This document shows positions 17,761-25,965 of a DNA stretch of 64,000 nt, piece after piece; position 1 is the first letter of the stretch, and every line of letters begins with the position of its first letter. The stretch is taken from positions 310,001-374,000 of the forward strand of contig NZ_VWRN01000045.1 of NCBI RefSeq assembly GCF_008632125.1, given 5' to 3'. The notes under the pieces are model-generated. The model did no database searches. It saw only the letters and a program-made list of their open reading frames with translations, and was not told where the DNA came from. A program made the position numbers and the translations under genes. This stretch comes from Cupriavidus cauae. GTDB taxonomy: Bacteria > Pseudomonadota > Gammaproteobacteria > Burkholderiales > Burkholderiaceae.

Positions 17761-18158
17761 TCGGGTTTCGTCGGGCAAGAGTCGATCGGAAAGTCAGCAG
17801 GGCGGCCGCCGATGGGCGGCGCCTGGTTCCGGCGTGCCGCGGCAAGGGTCCGGCAACGCAGACAAAGGCATCGACCGTCCATGGCGGCCGCAGGGCCGCC
17901 ATCCGACGTCGCGGGCGCACGCAGGGTAGCGCGCGGAGGGAGCATGGGGATTGGCACGAGGAACCTTGCTGTTTGCTGTGGCGGCCGGCGATGGCCGTCG
18001 TCCACGGTTCGAATCGTGCCGAGGTGGGTTTAAGAAGTTATTAGGGCTTGCGGCGACCGATGAGGACCTGCGAGGCCTGCCGCATCCGCGCCCGCTTCAT
18101 GGCCTGGCGCGGCGGTCCAGGCGCGCGCGGCGTCAATGCCCCGCGCTGAACGCCTGTC
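17761..18158. other. 398-bp intergenic region without a recognisable gene
   Basis: I see no supported coding region or RNA gene. A GGTTCGAATC sequence near 18010 resembles a tRNA T-loop but lacks a paired stem. The region separates the start of mipA from the end of the second DGAR-repeat gene. Confidence 0.4.
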
Positions 18159-18395
18159 TCAGGCGCCGTCGGCATGGACGTCGCGGCCGCCCGTGGCAGC
18201 GCCGTCGCTGAACACATCGCGCGTTCCCCCGCGTGCGCCGTCGGTGAAGGGATCGACGTGGCCCTGATGGGCGCCATCCGCGTAGACATTGCGTGCACCG
18301 AGACTGCCGGCGTCGATGGCACTCGCGCCCGCCAGGGCGGGCAAGGCGGCCAGGGCCAGGGTGGTGGTGAGCAGGGCGTGCTTGAGCAGCTTCAT
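18159..18395 (-). CDS. Secreted DGAR-repeat protein, copy 2, divergent from a CusRS-type system
   Basis: A 78-residue protein with a Sec signal peptide (hydrophobic 6-25, cleavage near AGA-SA). The mature part has repeats of the same type as the protein at 571-954: LGARNVYADGA, DPFTDGARG, DVFSDGAATG and DVHADGA. Asp and His are frequent, cysteine is absent. GGAG lies about 10 bp before the ATG. It is transcribed away from a heavy-metal-type two-component system, with a CusR-like dyad 95 bp upstream of the start. A role in metal response or binding is inferred from this context only. Confidence 0.8.
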   Translation of the reverse strand: MKLLKHALLTTTLALAALPALAGASAIDAGSLGARNVYADGAHQGHVDPFTDGARGGTRDVFSDGAATGGRDVHADGA

Positions 18396-18489
18396 CGTCA
18401 GTGTTCTCCGAAAGGGTGGCCGGTAATGATCGGTAGCGACCGGTGAAGGCAGTCTACGAAGACGCCCGCCACAGGAGCATGACGACCCC

Positions 18490-18505
18490 ATGACAATGCT
18501 GTCAT
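18490..18505. promoter_or_regulatory. CusR/CopR-type box 1
   Basis: ATGACAATGCTGTCAT, which fits ATGACA-N4-TGTCAT. This is the core of the published E. coli CusR box (ATGACAA-N2-TTGTCAT) with one mismatch. It is nearest the DGAR-repeat gene. Confidence 0.65.
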
Positions 18506-18518
18506 TTGGACGAACGCC

Positions 18519-18574
18519 GCCATCGCCACGCCACCACCACGCCATCGCCACGCCACCACCACGCCATCGCCACG
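18519..18574. repeat. 22-bp x 2.5 tandem repeat in a 339-bp regulatory gap
   Basis: The unit GCCATCGCCACGCCACCACCAC occurs twice exactly and then in part (the first half). It lies between the two CusR-type boxes in the 18396-18734 divergent region. Nothing else gene-like is seen in that gap. Confidence 0.8.
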
Positions 18575-18651
18575 GCCACCCCGCGCCGTCGCGGCGCCAG
18601 CGCGACATGCGTCGCGCGACGTTGCGCCACGCCGCCGCAATCTGACGACGA

Positions 18652-18669
18652 CATGACAAATTTGTCATG
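18652..18669. promoter_or_regulatory. CusR/CopR-type box 2
   Basis: A perfect 18-bp palindrome, CATGACAAATTTGTCATG, which matches the CusR box ATGACAA-N2-TTGTCAT exactly. It ends 65 bp upstream of the response regulator start. Confidence 0.8.
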
Positions 18670-18734
18670 ATCGGCCGCCGGCGCCGGGATTGCGGTACCG
18701 TTACCGTCTTGCCGGCGGTCCGGCGATTCGTTGA

Positions 18735-19415
18735 ATGTCGATGCGTGTACTGATTGTCGAGGATGAACCCAAGGCCGGTGCCTACCTGCACAAGGGCCTG
18801 ACCGAATCCGGCTTTATCGTGGATCTGGCCCGCGACGGCGTCGATGGCCTGTCGCACGCCCGCGCGCAGCCCTACGACCTGATCGTGCTCGACGTGATGC
18901 TGCCCGGCATGGATGGCTGGCAGATGCTGCGAGAACTGCGGCGCGACCAGGACACGCCGGTGCTGTTCCTGACCGCTCGCGACGATCTGGCCGATCGCCT
19001 CAAGGGCCTCGAGCTCGGGGCCGACGACTACATCATCAAGCCATTCGCCTTTGCCGAGCTGGTCGCGCGGATTCGCACCATCCTGCGCCGCGGACCGGTA
19101 CGCGAGAACGAGTGGATCGAGGTGGCGGACCTGCGCATCGACGCGGTGCGCCGGCGGGTCACGCGTTCGGGACAGAAGATCGAGCTGACGTCCAAGGAGT
19201 TTGCGCTGCTGCATCTGCTGGCGCGCCGGCGCGGCGAGGTGCTGTCGCGCTCGCTGATCGCGTCGCAGGTCTGGGACATGAACTTCGACAGCAACACGAA
19301 CGTCGTCGACGTATCGATCCGGCGCCTGCGCGCCAAGGTCGACGACCCGTTCCCGGCCAAGCTGATCCACACGCGCCGCGGCATGGGTTACGTGCTGGAC
19401 GATATCGCGCGGTAG
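18735..19415 (+). CDS. CusR/CopR-type heavy-metal response regulator
   Basis: A 226-residue OmpR-family regulator. Asp53 in [12 protein letters not shown] is the phospho-acceptor and the C-terminal winged helix carries the family segment [17 protein letters not shown]. These features place it with CusR, CopR, PcoR, IrlR and CzcR. The perfect CusR-type palindrome upstream supports copper- or silver-type signalling and autoregulation. It is 5 bp from the cognate kinase gene. No copper efflux or oxidase genes lie next to it; the only adjacent candidate target is the DGAR-repeat gene. Confidence 0.9.
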   Translation: MSMRVLIVEDEPKAGAYLHKGLTESGFIVDLARDGVDGLSHARAQPYDLIVLDVMLPGMDGWQMLRELRRDQDTPVLFLTARDDLADRLKGLELGADDYIIKPFAFAELVARIRTILRRGPVRENEWIEVADLRIDAVRRRVTRSGQKIELTSKEFALLHLLARRRGEVLSRSLIASQVWDMNFDSNTNVVDVSIRRLRAKVDDPFPAKLIHTRRGMGYVLDDIAR

Positions 19416-19420
19416 CGGCC

Positions 19421-20851
19421 ATGCTCGCCATCTCGAAGGCGCTGGCCGCGCGCCTGCTTCCTCAATCGCTGACGGCCCGCATGGCGCTGGCCTTCGGCGC
19501 GGTGGCAGCGGCCATCATGGCCGCGATGGGTACCTATCTCGCGTGCGCGCTGTCGACCCAGCTGCAGGAGCGCGACGAGGCCGAGCTGGTCGGCGAGGTG
19601 GTCCTGGTCCGGCATCTGTTGTCCGAGGTGGATTCGGAAACCGCCGTGCGCGAGGGCATGCACCGGTTTGCCGATATCGCGCTCGGTCACGAAGGGCTGA
19701 TCCTGCTGGTGCGCAGCCGGCACGGCGAGCCGCTGGTGACACTGAATCCGCGCCACGAGGCGGTGCCGCCGCTGAAAGCGCTGCCGGCCGACGTGCATCC
19801 CGAACCGTCGATGCTGCAGACCTGGTATCCGCGCAATGGCGTGCCCTCGCGCGCGATCGCCGCGCTGGGCCGGCTCGGCGACACCGACGAGGCCGTGGAG
19901 ATCGTCGTGCTGCGCGACGCCGGTTACCGCGCGGTGCTGATGCGCGATTACCAGTTCCATGTCTTCTGGGCGACGCTGTGCGCGACCGTCGCCGCCGCGG
20001 CGCTCGGTTATCTGCTGGCGCGCCGTGGGCTGCGCGGCCTGCGCAGGATGGCGGAGGAGGCGTCGGCCGTCACGACCAGCCGTCTGGCGACCAGGCTCGA
20101 TGCCGGCACCGCGCCCAGCGAATTGCGGGAGCTGGCCGACGCCTTCAACGGCATGCTGGCGCGCCTGCAGGACAGCTTCTCGCGGCTGTCGGAGTTCTCC
20201 GCCGACCTGGCGCACGACTTCCGCACGCCCCTTAGCAATCTGATCGGACAGACCGAGGTCACGCTGGCCCAGGCGCGCAATGTCGCGGAATACGAGGCCC
20301 TGCTGGAATCGAACCTGGAAGAATACGACCGCCTCTCCCGCATGATCGAGAACATGCTGTTTCTCGCCCGCGCCGACCACGCGCAGGTCGCGCTGGCGCC
20401 GCGCACGCTGGACGCGCGCGCCGAGGTGGAAGCCGTGGCGGAGTACTTCGAGGCGGTGGCGGCGGAGCGCGCGATCTCGCTGTCGCTGCAGGGACATGCG
20501 CCGGTGCGCGCGGACCAGACCCTGCTGCGCCGCGCGCTGACCAATCTGCTCGACAACGCGCTGCGCCATGCGCCGCAGGGCAGCCGGGTCTCGGTGATCG
20601 TCAGCGCCGAGCGCGAAGCGACCCGTATTCGCGTCGCCAATGGCGGCGCCGGCATCCCGCCCGAGCGGCTGGCGCATATCTTCGGACGCTTCTACCGCGG
20701 CGATCCCGCGCGCAGCAATTCGGCGCACTCGACGGGCCTGGGCCTGGCCATCGTCGATTCCATCATGCGGCTGCACGACGGCCGCGCGACCGTGTCGAGC
20801 CGGCAGGGGCTGACGGTGCTGGAGCTGGTGTTTCCGCTGCCGACGCCGTGA
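19421..20851 (+). CDS. CusS/CopS-type heavy-metal sensor kinase
   Basis: A 476-residue kinase: TM1 at about 20-45, a periplasmic domain of about 130 residues, TM2 at about 180-205, HAMP, a HisKA box SADLAHDFRTPLSNLIG (with the HDFRTPL variant common in CusS/CopS) and HATPase motifs (NLLDNALRH, GRFYRGDP, STGLGLAIV). The family senses periplasmic copper, silver or zinc. No obvious metal-binding cluster can be picked out by eye in the sensor domain, so the ligand stays uncertain. Confidence 0.9.
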   Translation: MLAISKALAARLLPQSLTARMALAFGAVAAAIMAAMGTYLACALSTQLQERDEAELVGEVVLVRHLLSEVDSETAVREGMHRFADIALGHEGLILLVRSRHGEPLVTLNPRHEAVPPLKALPADVHPEPSMLQTWYPRNGVPSRAIAALGRLGDTDEAVEIVVLRDAGYRAVLMRDYQFHVFWATLCATVAAAALGYLLARRGLRGLRRMAEEASAVTTSRLATRLDAGTAPSELRELADAFNGMLARLQDSFSRLSEFSADLAHDFRTPLSNLIGQTEVTLAQARNVAEYEALLESNLEEYDRLSRMIENMLFLARADHAQVALAPRTLDARAEVEAVAEYFEAVAAERAISLSLQGHAPVRADQTLLRRALTNLLDNALRHAPQGSRVSVIVSAEREATRIRVANGGAGIPPERLAHIFGRFYRGDPARSNSAHSTGLGLAIVDSIMRLHDGRATVSSRQGLTVLELVFPLPTP

Positions 20852-20951
20852 AGGAGAGGGCAGCGGGGTGACGGCGCGCCATCAGGCCCCGCCATGAGGC
20901 CGCGTCATTGGGCTGCGCCATCAGGCCGCGTCATTGGCCTGCGCCATGAGC

Positions 20952-20972
20952 CCGCGGTATGAGAGACCGCGG
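20952..20972. terminator. Bidirectional terminator hairpin
   Basis: A 7-bp perfect stem (CCGCGGT/ACCGCGG) with a 7-nt loop, between the convergent sensor kinase and Bug genes. A 26-bp near-duplicate (CGCGTCATTGG...) lies just before it at about 20900-20950. Confidence 0.55.
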
Positions 20973-20983
20973 TGCGACCGCGA

Positions 20984-21982
20984 TTACGTCGCGCTGATGC
21001 CCTTCGCCTTGACGATGGCGCTCCAGCGGTCGTAGTCCTTGTTCAGGCGCGCCTGCATCTGCTTGCCGTCCTGGAACGAGGCGATCGCGCCGGCCGTCAC
21101 CAGCTTCTGCTGCAGTTCCTTGTCGTTGGACAGGATGTCGCGCGTTTCGCTGGCGATGCGGTCGACGATCGGCTGCGGGGTATTGAGCGGCGCGATCAGG
21201 CCGCCCCACGAATCGAAGTCGAAGCCGCGGAAGCCCTGCTCCGACACGGTCTTGACGCCCGGCAACAGCACCTTGGCATTGGGCGAGCTCAGCGCGATCG
21301 CCTTGAGCTTGCCGGCGCGGATATGCGGCAATGCCGCCACCACATCGGCGAACATGGTGCCGACCTGGCCGCCGAGCAGATCGGCGACCGCGGGCGCGCT
21401 GCCGCGGTAGGGCACGTGCATCATGTCGAAGCCGCCCAGGTCCTTGAGCTGCTCCATCGCCAGATGGCCGAAGCTGCCGGTGCCCGAGCTGGTGTAGTTC
21501 AGCGGCGTCTTGCTGGCCTTGGCGAAGCGGATCAGGTCCGCCAGCGTTTCCACGCCCGGCACCACGTTCGGGTTGATGACGATGGCCATCGGCAGCACGT
21601 AGACGGTGGCGACGGACTGGAAGTCCTTCTTCACGTCATACGCGCTGTTGTTGTACATCAGCGGGGCCAGCAGCGCCGGCATGCCGAACATCGACAGGTT
21701 GTAGCCGTCGGGCGCGCTCTTGATGAAGCTGGCGGTGCCGATCGAGCCCGACGCGCCGGGCTTGTTCTCGATGATGACCTGCTGCCCCAGGCGTTCGGAG
21801 AGCTTCTGCGCGACGATGCGCGCGGCGGTGTCCGTCGGGCCGCCGGCGGGGAAGGCCACCACCATCTTGATGATCTTGTCGGGCCAGCCGCTGCGTGCGA
21901 ACGCGGCGGGCATCATCGCGGCCATCGATGCGGCGGCACCGGCCTTCAGTATCTGGCGGCGGCTGAGGATCAGCTTGGTCAT
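20984..21982 (-). CDS. Bug/TctC-family solute-binding receptor in a CoA-transferase operon
   Basis: A 332-residue periplasmic receptor. The signal peptide carries SRRQILK, a Tat-like pattern. Family motifs are AFPAGGPTDTAARI and MHVPYRGSAPAV. The ATG at 21982 has GGAG nine bases upstream; an ATG six codons earlier lacks this. It follows the CoA-transferase gene by 88 bp. This suggests uptake or sensing of a carboxylate that is then activated as a CoA thioester. No TctAB partners are in the window. Confidence 0.88.
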   Translation of the reverse strand: MTKLILSRRQILKAGAAASMAAMMPAAFARSGWPDKIIKMVVAFPAGGPTDTAARIVAQKLSERLGQQVIIENKPGASGSIGTASFIKSAPDGYNLSMFGMPALLAPLMYNNSAYDVKKDFQSVATVYVLPMAIVINPNVVPGVETLADLIRFAKASKTPLNYTSSGTGSFGHLAMEQLKDLGGFDMMHVPYRGSAPAVADLLGGQVGTMFADVVAALPHIRAGKLKAIALSSPNAKVLLPGVKTVSEQGFRGFDFDSWGGLIAPLNTPQPIVDRIASETRDILSNDKELQQKLVTAGAIASFQDGKQMQARLNKDYDRWSAIVKAKGISAT

Positions 21983-22014
21983 CGTCTTGTCTCCGTCCAT
22001 TGAGAGCGTCTATT

Positions 22015-22055
22015 GGGAACTGGGAACTGGGAACTGGGAACTGGGAACTGGGAAA
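22015..22055. repeat. 7-bp microsatellite between cotranscribed genes
   Basis: GGGAACT occurs five times head to tail (22015-22049) plus a partial sixth. It lies in the 88-bp space between the CoA-transferase stop and the Bug receptor start. Confidence 0.9.
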
Positions 22056-22070
22056 GGCGAAATTCGATGC

Positions 22071-23285
22071 TCAGATGACGCCGCGGGACCGCAGATCCGC
22101 GATCTCGTTGTCTTCGAGCTGCAGCAGTTCCTTGAACACCTGCTGCGTGTGCTCGCCCATATGCGGCGGCGGCATGCGCACCGGCATCCGCTGGCCGTCG
22201 ATGGCGTACGGCGGCGCCAGCACCGACTGCGCGCCCGCCTCGCTGTCCTCGTAGCGATGCAGCAGGCCGGCCTGCGCGGTGCGCTCGGACTGCAGCGCCT
22301 CGAACATGCCGAGCACCTCGCCGCAGGGAATCTGCGCGGCGGTCAGGCGCTGCAGCAGCTCGGCGCGCGTGAATCGGCGCAGGGCCTCGCGCAGCTGCGG
22401 CAGCAGCGTGTCGCGATGCTGCGAGCGCGCGGTGTTGGTGGCGAAGCGCGCATCCTCGGCCCACTCTGGCCGATCGATCACGTCGCGACAGAATCGCTGG
22501 AATTGCCCGTTGTTCCCGACGGTGATCACCAGCGGGCCATCGGCGGCCTCGAACACGCCGTAGGGCACGATGGACGGATGCGCATTGCCGAACTTGGCCG
22601 GGTCGCCGCCCTGCAGCAGCGCTTCCATGCCGTAGTACGAGGTAATCATCAGGCCGCAGTCGTACAGGGCCATCTGCACGTGGCGCCCGCGGCCGCTCGA
22701 TTGGCGCGCGTACAGCGCGGCGAGGATCGCCTGCGCCGAATACATGCCGGTAAACATGTCGACCGCCGCCACGCCGAATTTAAGCGGGCCCTGGCCTGCC
22801 TCGCCATTGGTGGCCATCACGCCGGCCTCGCCCTGCACGACGAGGTCGTAACCGGGCCGCTCGGCCTCGGGCGTGAAGCGCGCATAGCCGGATATCGAGC
22901 AGTACACCAGGCCGGGATTGAGCTCGGACAGCTGCTCGTAGCCCAGGCCGAGCTTTTCCGCGCCGCCGACCTTGAAGTTCTGGATCACCACGTCGCTGCG
23001 CGCTGCGAGTTCGCGCGCCAACTTCAAACCCGCCTCGCTTTGCAGGTCCAGCGTGATCGAGCGCTTGTTGCGGTTGGCGCTGTTGAAGTACGAGGTGTTG
23101 CGCGTGCCGATCCGCAGACCCCAGTCGCGGGTGTCGTCGCCGCGGGCCGGGTGTTCCACCTTGATGACGTCCGCGCCGAGGTCGGCCAGTGCCATCGCGC
23201 ACATCGGCCCGGCCAGCACGCGCGACAGGTCCAGTACCCGCACGCCGGCCAGCGGCAGCGATGCGCCTTTGTTTTCCTGATGCAT
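22071..23285 (-). CDS. CoA-transferase family III (CaiB/BaiF)
   Basis: A 404-residue family III CoA-transferase. The N-terminal LAGVRVLDLSRVLAGPMC and KVEHPARGDDTR segments and the catalytic Asp176 in GVAAVDMFTG are typical. It moves CoA between carboxylates through an aspartyl-CoA thioester intermediate in the cytoplasm. Acceptors in the family include oxalate, carnitine, succinate and mesaconate; which one applies here cannot be told. It is the first gene of an operon with a Bug receptor, divergent from a LysR gene, a common layout in Burkholderiales for small-acid catabolism. Confidence 0.9.
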   Translation of the reverse strand: MHQENKGASLPLAGVRVLDLSRVLAGPMCAMALADLGADVIKVEHPARGDDTRDWGLRIGTRNTSYFNSANRNKRSITLDLQSEAGLKLARELAARSDVVIQNFKVGGAEKLGLGYEQLSELNPGLVYCSISGYARFTPEAERPGYDLVVQGEAGVMATNGEAGQGPLKFGVAAVDMFTGMYSAQAILAALYARQSSGRGRHVQMALYDCGLMITSYYGMEALLQGGDPAKFGNAHPSIVPYGVFEAADGPLVITVGNNGQFQRFCRDVIDRPEWAEDARFATNTARSQHRDTLLPQLREALRRFTRAELLQRLTAAQIPCGEVLGMFEALQSERTAQAGLLHRYEDSEAGAQSVLAPPYAIDGQRMPVRMPPPHMGEHTQQVFKELLQLEDNEIADLRSRGVI

Positions 23286-23334
23286 TGAGCAACGTCCCCT
23301 GCCGGGAACGGTCCGGTTATTTTGGTCAGCGCAG

Positions 23335-23407
23335 ATTGTCTATATGTTGATAAAGTTTGACAATTGCAACCGGGAATCAACATAGATGACAACTCGGAGT
23401 TGACAAT
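23335..23407. promoter_or_regulatory. Clustered GACAAT boxes in the LysR/CoA-transferase divergent region
   Basis: ATTGTC (23335) and GACAAT (23359) form a perfect inverted pair. GACAAC (23388) and GACAAT (23402) repeat it, the last running into the lysR start codon. TGACAACT-CGG-AGTTGACA (23387-23405) forms a near-perfect dyad. This looks like an autoregulatory LTTR operator. Confidence 0.5.
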
Positions 23408-24305
23408 GGATTTGAGCGCGCTGTCGTTGCTGGTGGACATCATCGACGCCGGCAACCTGAGCCGGGCGGCCCGGCAGCTGGGCATGAGCCGCGCCAACGT
23501 CAGCAAGCGCCTGAACCATTTCGAGCGGCAATTGGGCGCGGAACTGCTCCGGCGCAGCACCCGCCAGCTCGAGCCGACCGAACTGGGCCGGCAACTCTAC
23601 GAACACGGCCGCGCCATCCGGCAGGAACTGATGGCGGCGCGCGAGTCCGTGCAGAACCTGGGCAAGCGGCTGAGCGGCACGGTGCGCCTGAGCGTGCCGA
23701 GCGGCTTCGGCCAGCACACGATGTCGGCCTGGTTCATCGAGTTCATGCGGATGTATCCGGCCATCACGCTCAACGTGATCTTCGACAACGACATCGAGGA
23801 CCTGATCAAGGGCGCGGTGGACTTTTCCATCCGCGTGATGGGCGAGACGCCGACCAATGCCGTGGCGCGCAGCCTCGGGGACATCGAATACGTTGCCTGC
23901 GCCACGCCGGAACTGGCCCGCGAGGTCGGCATGCCGAGTTCGCTGGAGCAGTTCCGCGACCTGCCGCTGATCACTTCGGAGCTGACCGGCGAGCGGCTGC
24001 AGCTGGCCGGGCTGGCGGGAACGGCCGCCGGCCGGGCGCAGATCCGCCCGCGGCTGATGTCGGCCAACTTCTTCTTCCTGCGCGACGCCATCCTTCAAGG
24101 CATCGGCGTGGGCCTGGTGCCGCAGTACATGGTGGCGTCCGATCTGGCGGCCGGGACCCTGGTTCGCCTGCCGCTGCCGCCGCATGACCTGGCCTTCCTG
24201 CGCACCACGATGTATCTGCTGTATATGCCGGCGCGCTACCAGACGCGCGCCGTGACGACGCTCATTGCCTTTCTGCAGCAGAAGGCGGCGGCGATGGCGG
24301 GGTAG
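23406..24305 (+). CDS. LysR-family regulator, divergent from the CoA-transferase operon
   Basis: A 299-residue LTTR with HTH at about 3-60 (LSRAARQLGMSRANVSKRLN) and an effector domain that ends in a CrgA/DmlR-like YMPARYQTR segment. The ATG at 23406 is used because the HTH starts at once; the longer in-frame start would run through the operator. Its 3' end overlaps the convergent uracil-DNA glycosylase gene by 44 bp, so the two stops lie inside each other's coding sequence. Confidence 0.85.
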   Translation: MDLSALSLLVDIIDAGNLSRAARQLGMSRANVSKRLNHFERQLGAELLRRSTRQLEPTELGRQLYEHGRAIRQELMAARESVQNLGKRLSGTVRLSVPSGFGQHTMSAWFIEFMRMYPAITLNVIFDNDIEDLIKGAVDFSIRVMGETPTNAVARSLGDIEYVACATPELAREVGMPSSLEQFRDLPLITSELTGERLQLAGLAGTAAGRAQIRPRLMSANFFFLRDAILQGIGVGLVPQYMVASDLAAGTLVRLPLPPHDLAFLRTTMYLLYMPARYQTRAVTTLIAFLQQKAAAMAG

Positions 24306-25965
24306 GCGAAGGAGGCGAGGGGGGCCGGGCAGGCGGGGCAGGCGCCGCGGCCAGTTCCCGGCCCTGCGCGATGGCCTGGCCGATGGCCGCGACGATGTCC
24401 TCGCGCTTGCCGGCGTCATCGACGCGCAACGCATAGGACGGGTGCCAGGTGGCAACGACCCAGGCGTCGCCGAGCCGCACCGGCCGGTTCAGGTAGTCCC
24501 GCAGGCTGGCTTTCTGGCCCAGGATCGCCGCCAGCGCCGTCGCGCCCAACGTGACGATGACCGCCGGCCGCACCCGCGCCCGTTCCTCGTCGAGCCAATG
24601 GGCGCAGGCCTCGACCTCGCGCTGGCCCGGCGTCTTGTGCAGGCGCCGCTTGCCGCGCGGGATCCACTTGAAGTGCTTGACCGCGTTGGTGACGTATACC
24701 GAGTCGGGTGGCACACCGGCGCGGCGCATCGCCTCGTCCAGCACCTTGCCCGCCGGCCCCACGAAGGCGCGGCCGGCAAGGTCTTCCTGATCGCCGGGCT
24801 GTTCGCCGACCAGCATGATGCGGGCCGTTTCGGGACCGTGGCCCGGCACGGCCTGGGTAGCATGGCGCCAGAGTTCGCAGCGGCGGCATTGATCCAGCGA
24901 CGAGGGCGCCGGACGCAGCGGCTGCGCGTCCTGCGCATCGACCGCAACCGGCTTGCCCTTCATGGTGCCGACGGCGCCCGCCTGCGCGACGCGGCGGGCG
25001 CCGTTGCGGGCGTCGGCGATCATCGCCGGAATCAGCCGTCCCTCGGGCAGCCCCTTCCAGAAGCGCACCGGCATGTGCTGCTCCAGTGCGGCTTCGTTCA
25101 GGCGGGCCGGATTGAAGATGCTGCGGTAATAGGCGAGCCACAACGGCTCGATGTCGTCGGCGGCCGCGCCCGCTCGGAGCGCGGCGATATCGGCGGTGGC
25201 CAACGCATCGGCCGGTGTCCCGGAGAACTGCAACGCATGCCCGTCCCACAGCGCCGCGCCTTGCGGCGTGCCGATCCACCACGACGCGCCGCCCATGCGG
25301 CGTGCGAAGTGGTCGGCGGCGTCGGCCAGCACGTCGTGCTCGGGCTCATACCAGGCCAGGTACTCCGGCATGCCGTCGCCGCCGCGCCGATGAAAGCGCA
25401 CGTAGGCAATCATGTCGTGGTGGGCACGCCGCACGGCCTTGGCCATCGCATGCAGCCGCGCGCCGTCTTCATCGGCGGCGGAAGCTACGGCGCGATCGCC
25501 TTGGCACCATCGCCACAGCACCCGGTAAAGAAACGCCCAGCGTTGCGGCGAACGGTAACGCGCGGCGTCCTGCAGCAGGGCGGCCAATGCCTTGGACACG
25601 CGCACGTCCGGGGCGGCGCCCGTGGTGTCCGGGCGGGCTGCCGGCACCGCGTCGTCTCCCGAGACCGGCGCGTTGTCTCCCGCGGCCCGTGCGTTGTCGC
25701 CCGAGACCGGCGCGTTGTCGCCTGGGACCGGTGCGTCGTCTCCCGAGACCGGTGCGGCGCCGGGACCGAGCAGCATCAGCTGTTCGGTTCCCCCGCTTGC
25801 CGCCGAGCCGCGCTCCGTCCATGTGACCGTCTCCGGCGGCCAGCCCGCCGCCAGCGCCCGCAAGGCCTGCGCGCGCCAGCTTGCGTAGCCGCCATCGACG
25901 CCGCCATCGACGCTGCACTCAACGCCGCACTCGACCACCAGCGTGCGCGGTCCTGCGCCGCTCAT
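24262..25965 (-). CDS. udgX: UdgX-type uracil-DNA glycosylase with N-terminal linked domain
   Basis: A 567-residue two-domain protein. Residues about 120-330 match the domain found next to radical SAM proteins (DUF4130/TIGR03915 type). Residues about 350-535 are a family-4-like UDG with motif A GEQPGDQED, VTNAVKHFKW, the UdgX hallmark KRRLH (439-443) and HPSYAL. In mycobacterial UdgX the His of KRRIH attacks the abasic sugar and leaves the enzyme covalently bound; His443 is the counterpart. Iron-sulfur ligands include Cys360, Cys363 and Cys454. A linker at 70-107 consists of SGDNAPV-type repeats. The C-terminus is Pro-rich. The start overlaps the radical SAM stop (ATGA). Confidence 0.87.
   Translation of the reverse strand: MSGAGPRTLVVECGVECSVDGGVDGGYASWRAQALRALAAGWPPETVTWTERGSAASGGTEQLMLLGPGAAPVSGDDAPVPGDNAPVSGDNARAAGDNAPVSGDDAVPAARPDTTGAAPDVRVSKALAALLQDAARYRSPQRWAFLYRVLWRWCQGDRAVASAADEDGARLHAMAKAVRRAHHDMIAYVRFHRRGGDGMPEYLAWYEPEHDVLADAADHFARRMGGASWWIGTPQGAALWDGHALQFSGTPADALATADIAALRAGAAADDIEPLWLAYYRSIFNPARLNEAALEQHMPVRFWKGLPEGRLIPAMIADARNGARRVAQAGAVGTMKGKPVAVDAQDAQPLRPAPSSLDQCRRCELWRHATQAVPGHGPETARIMLVGEQPGDQEDLAGRAFVGPAGKVLDEAMRRAGVPPDSVYVTNAVKHFKWIPRGKRRLHKTPGQREVEACAHWLDEERARVRPAVIVTLGATALAAILGQKASLRDYLNRPVRLGDAWVVATWHPSYALRVDDAGKREDIVAAIGQAIAQGRELAAAPAPPARPPSPPSPTPPSPPPSAAERQ

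Noticed and set aside
17985..18035. tRNA-like GGTTCGAATC segment
   Set aside because: The flanks do not form a five-base T stem, and there is no acceptor stem, anticodon arm or CCA. It is chance or at most a remnant.
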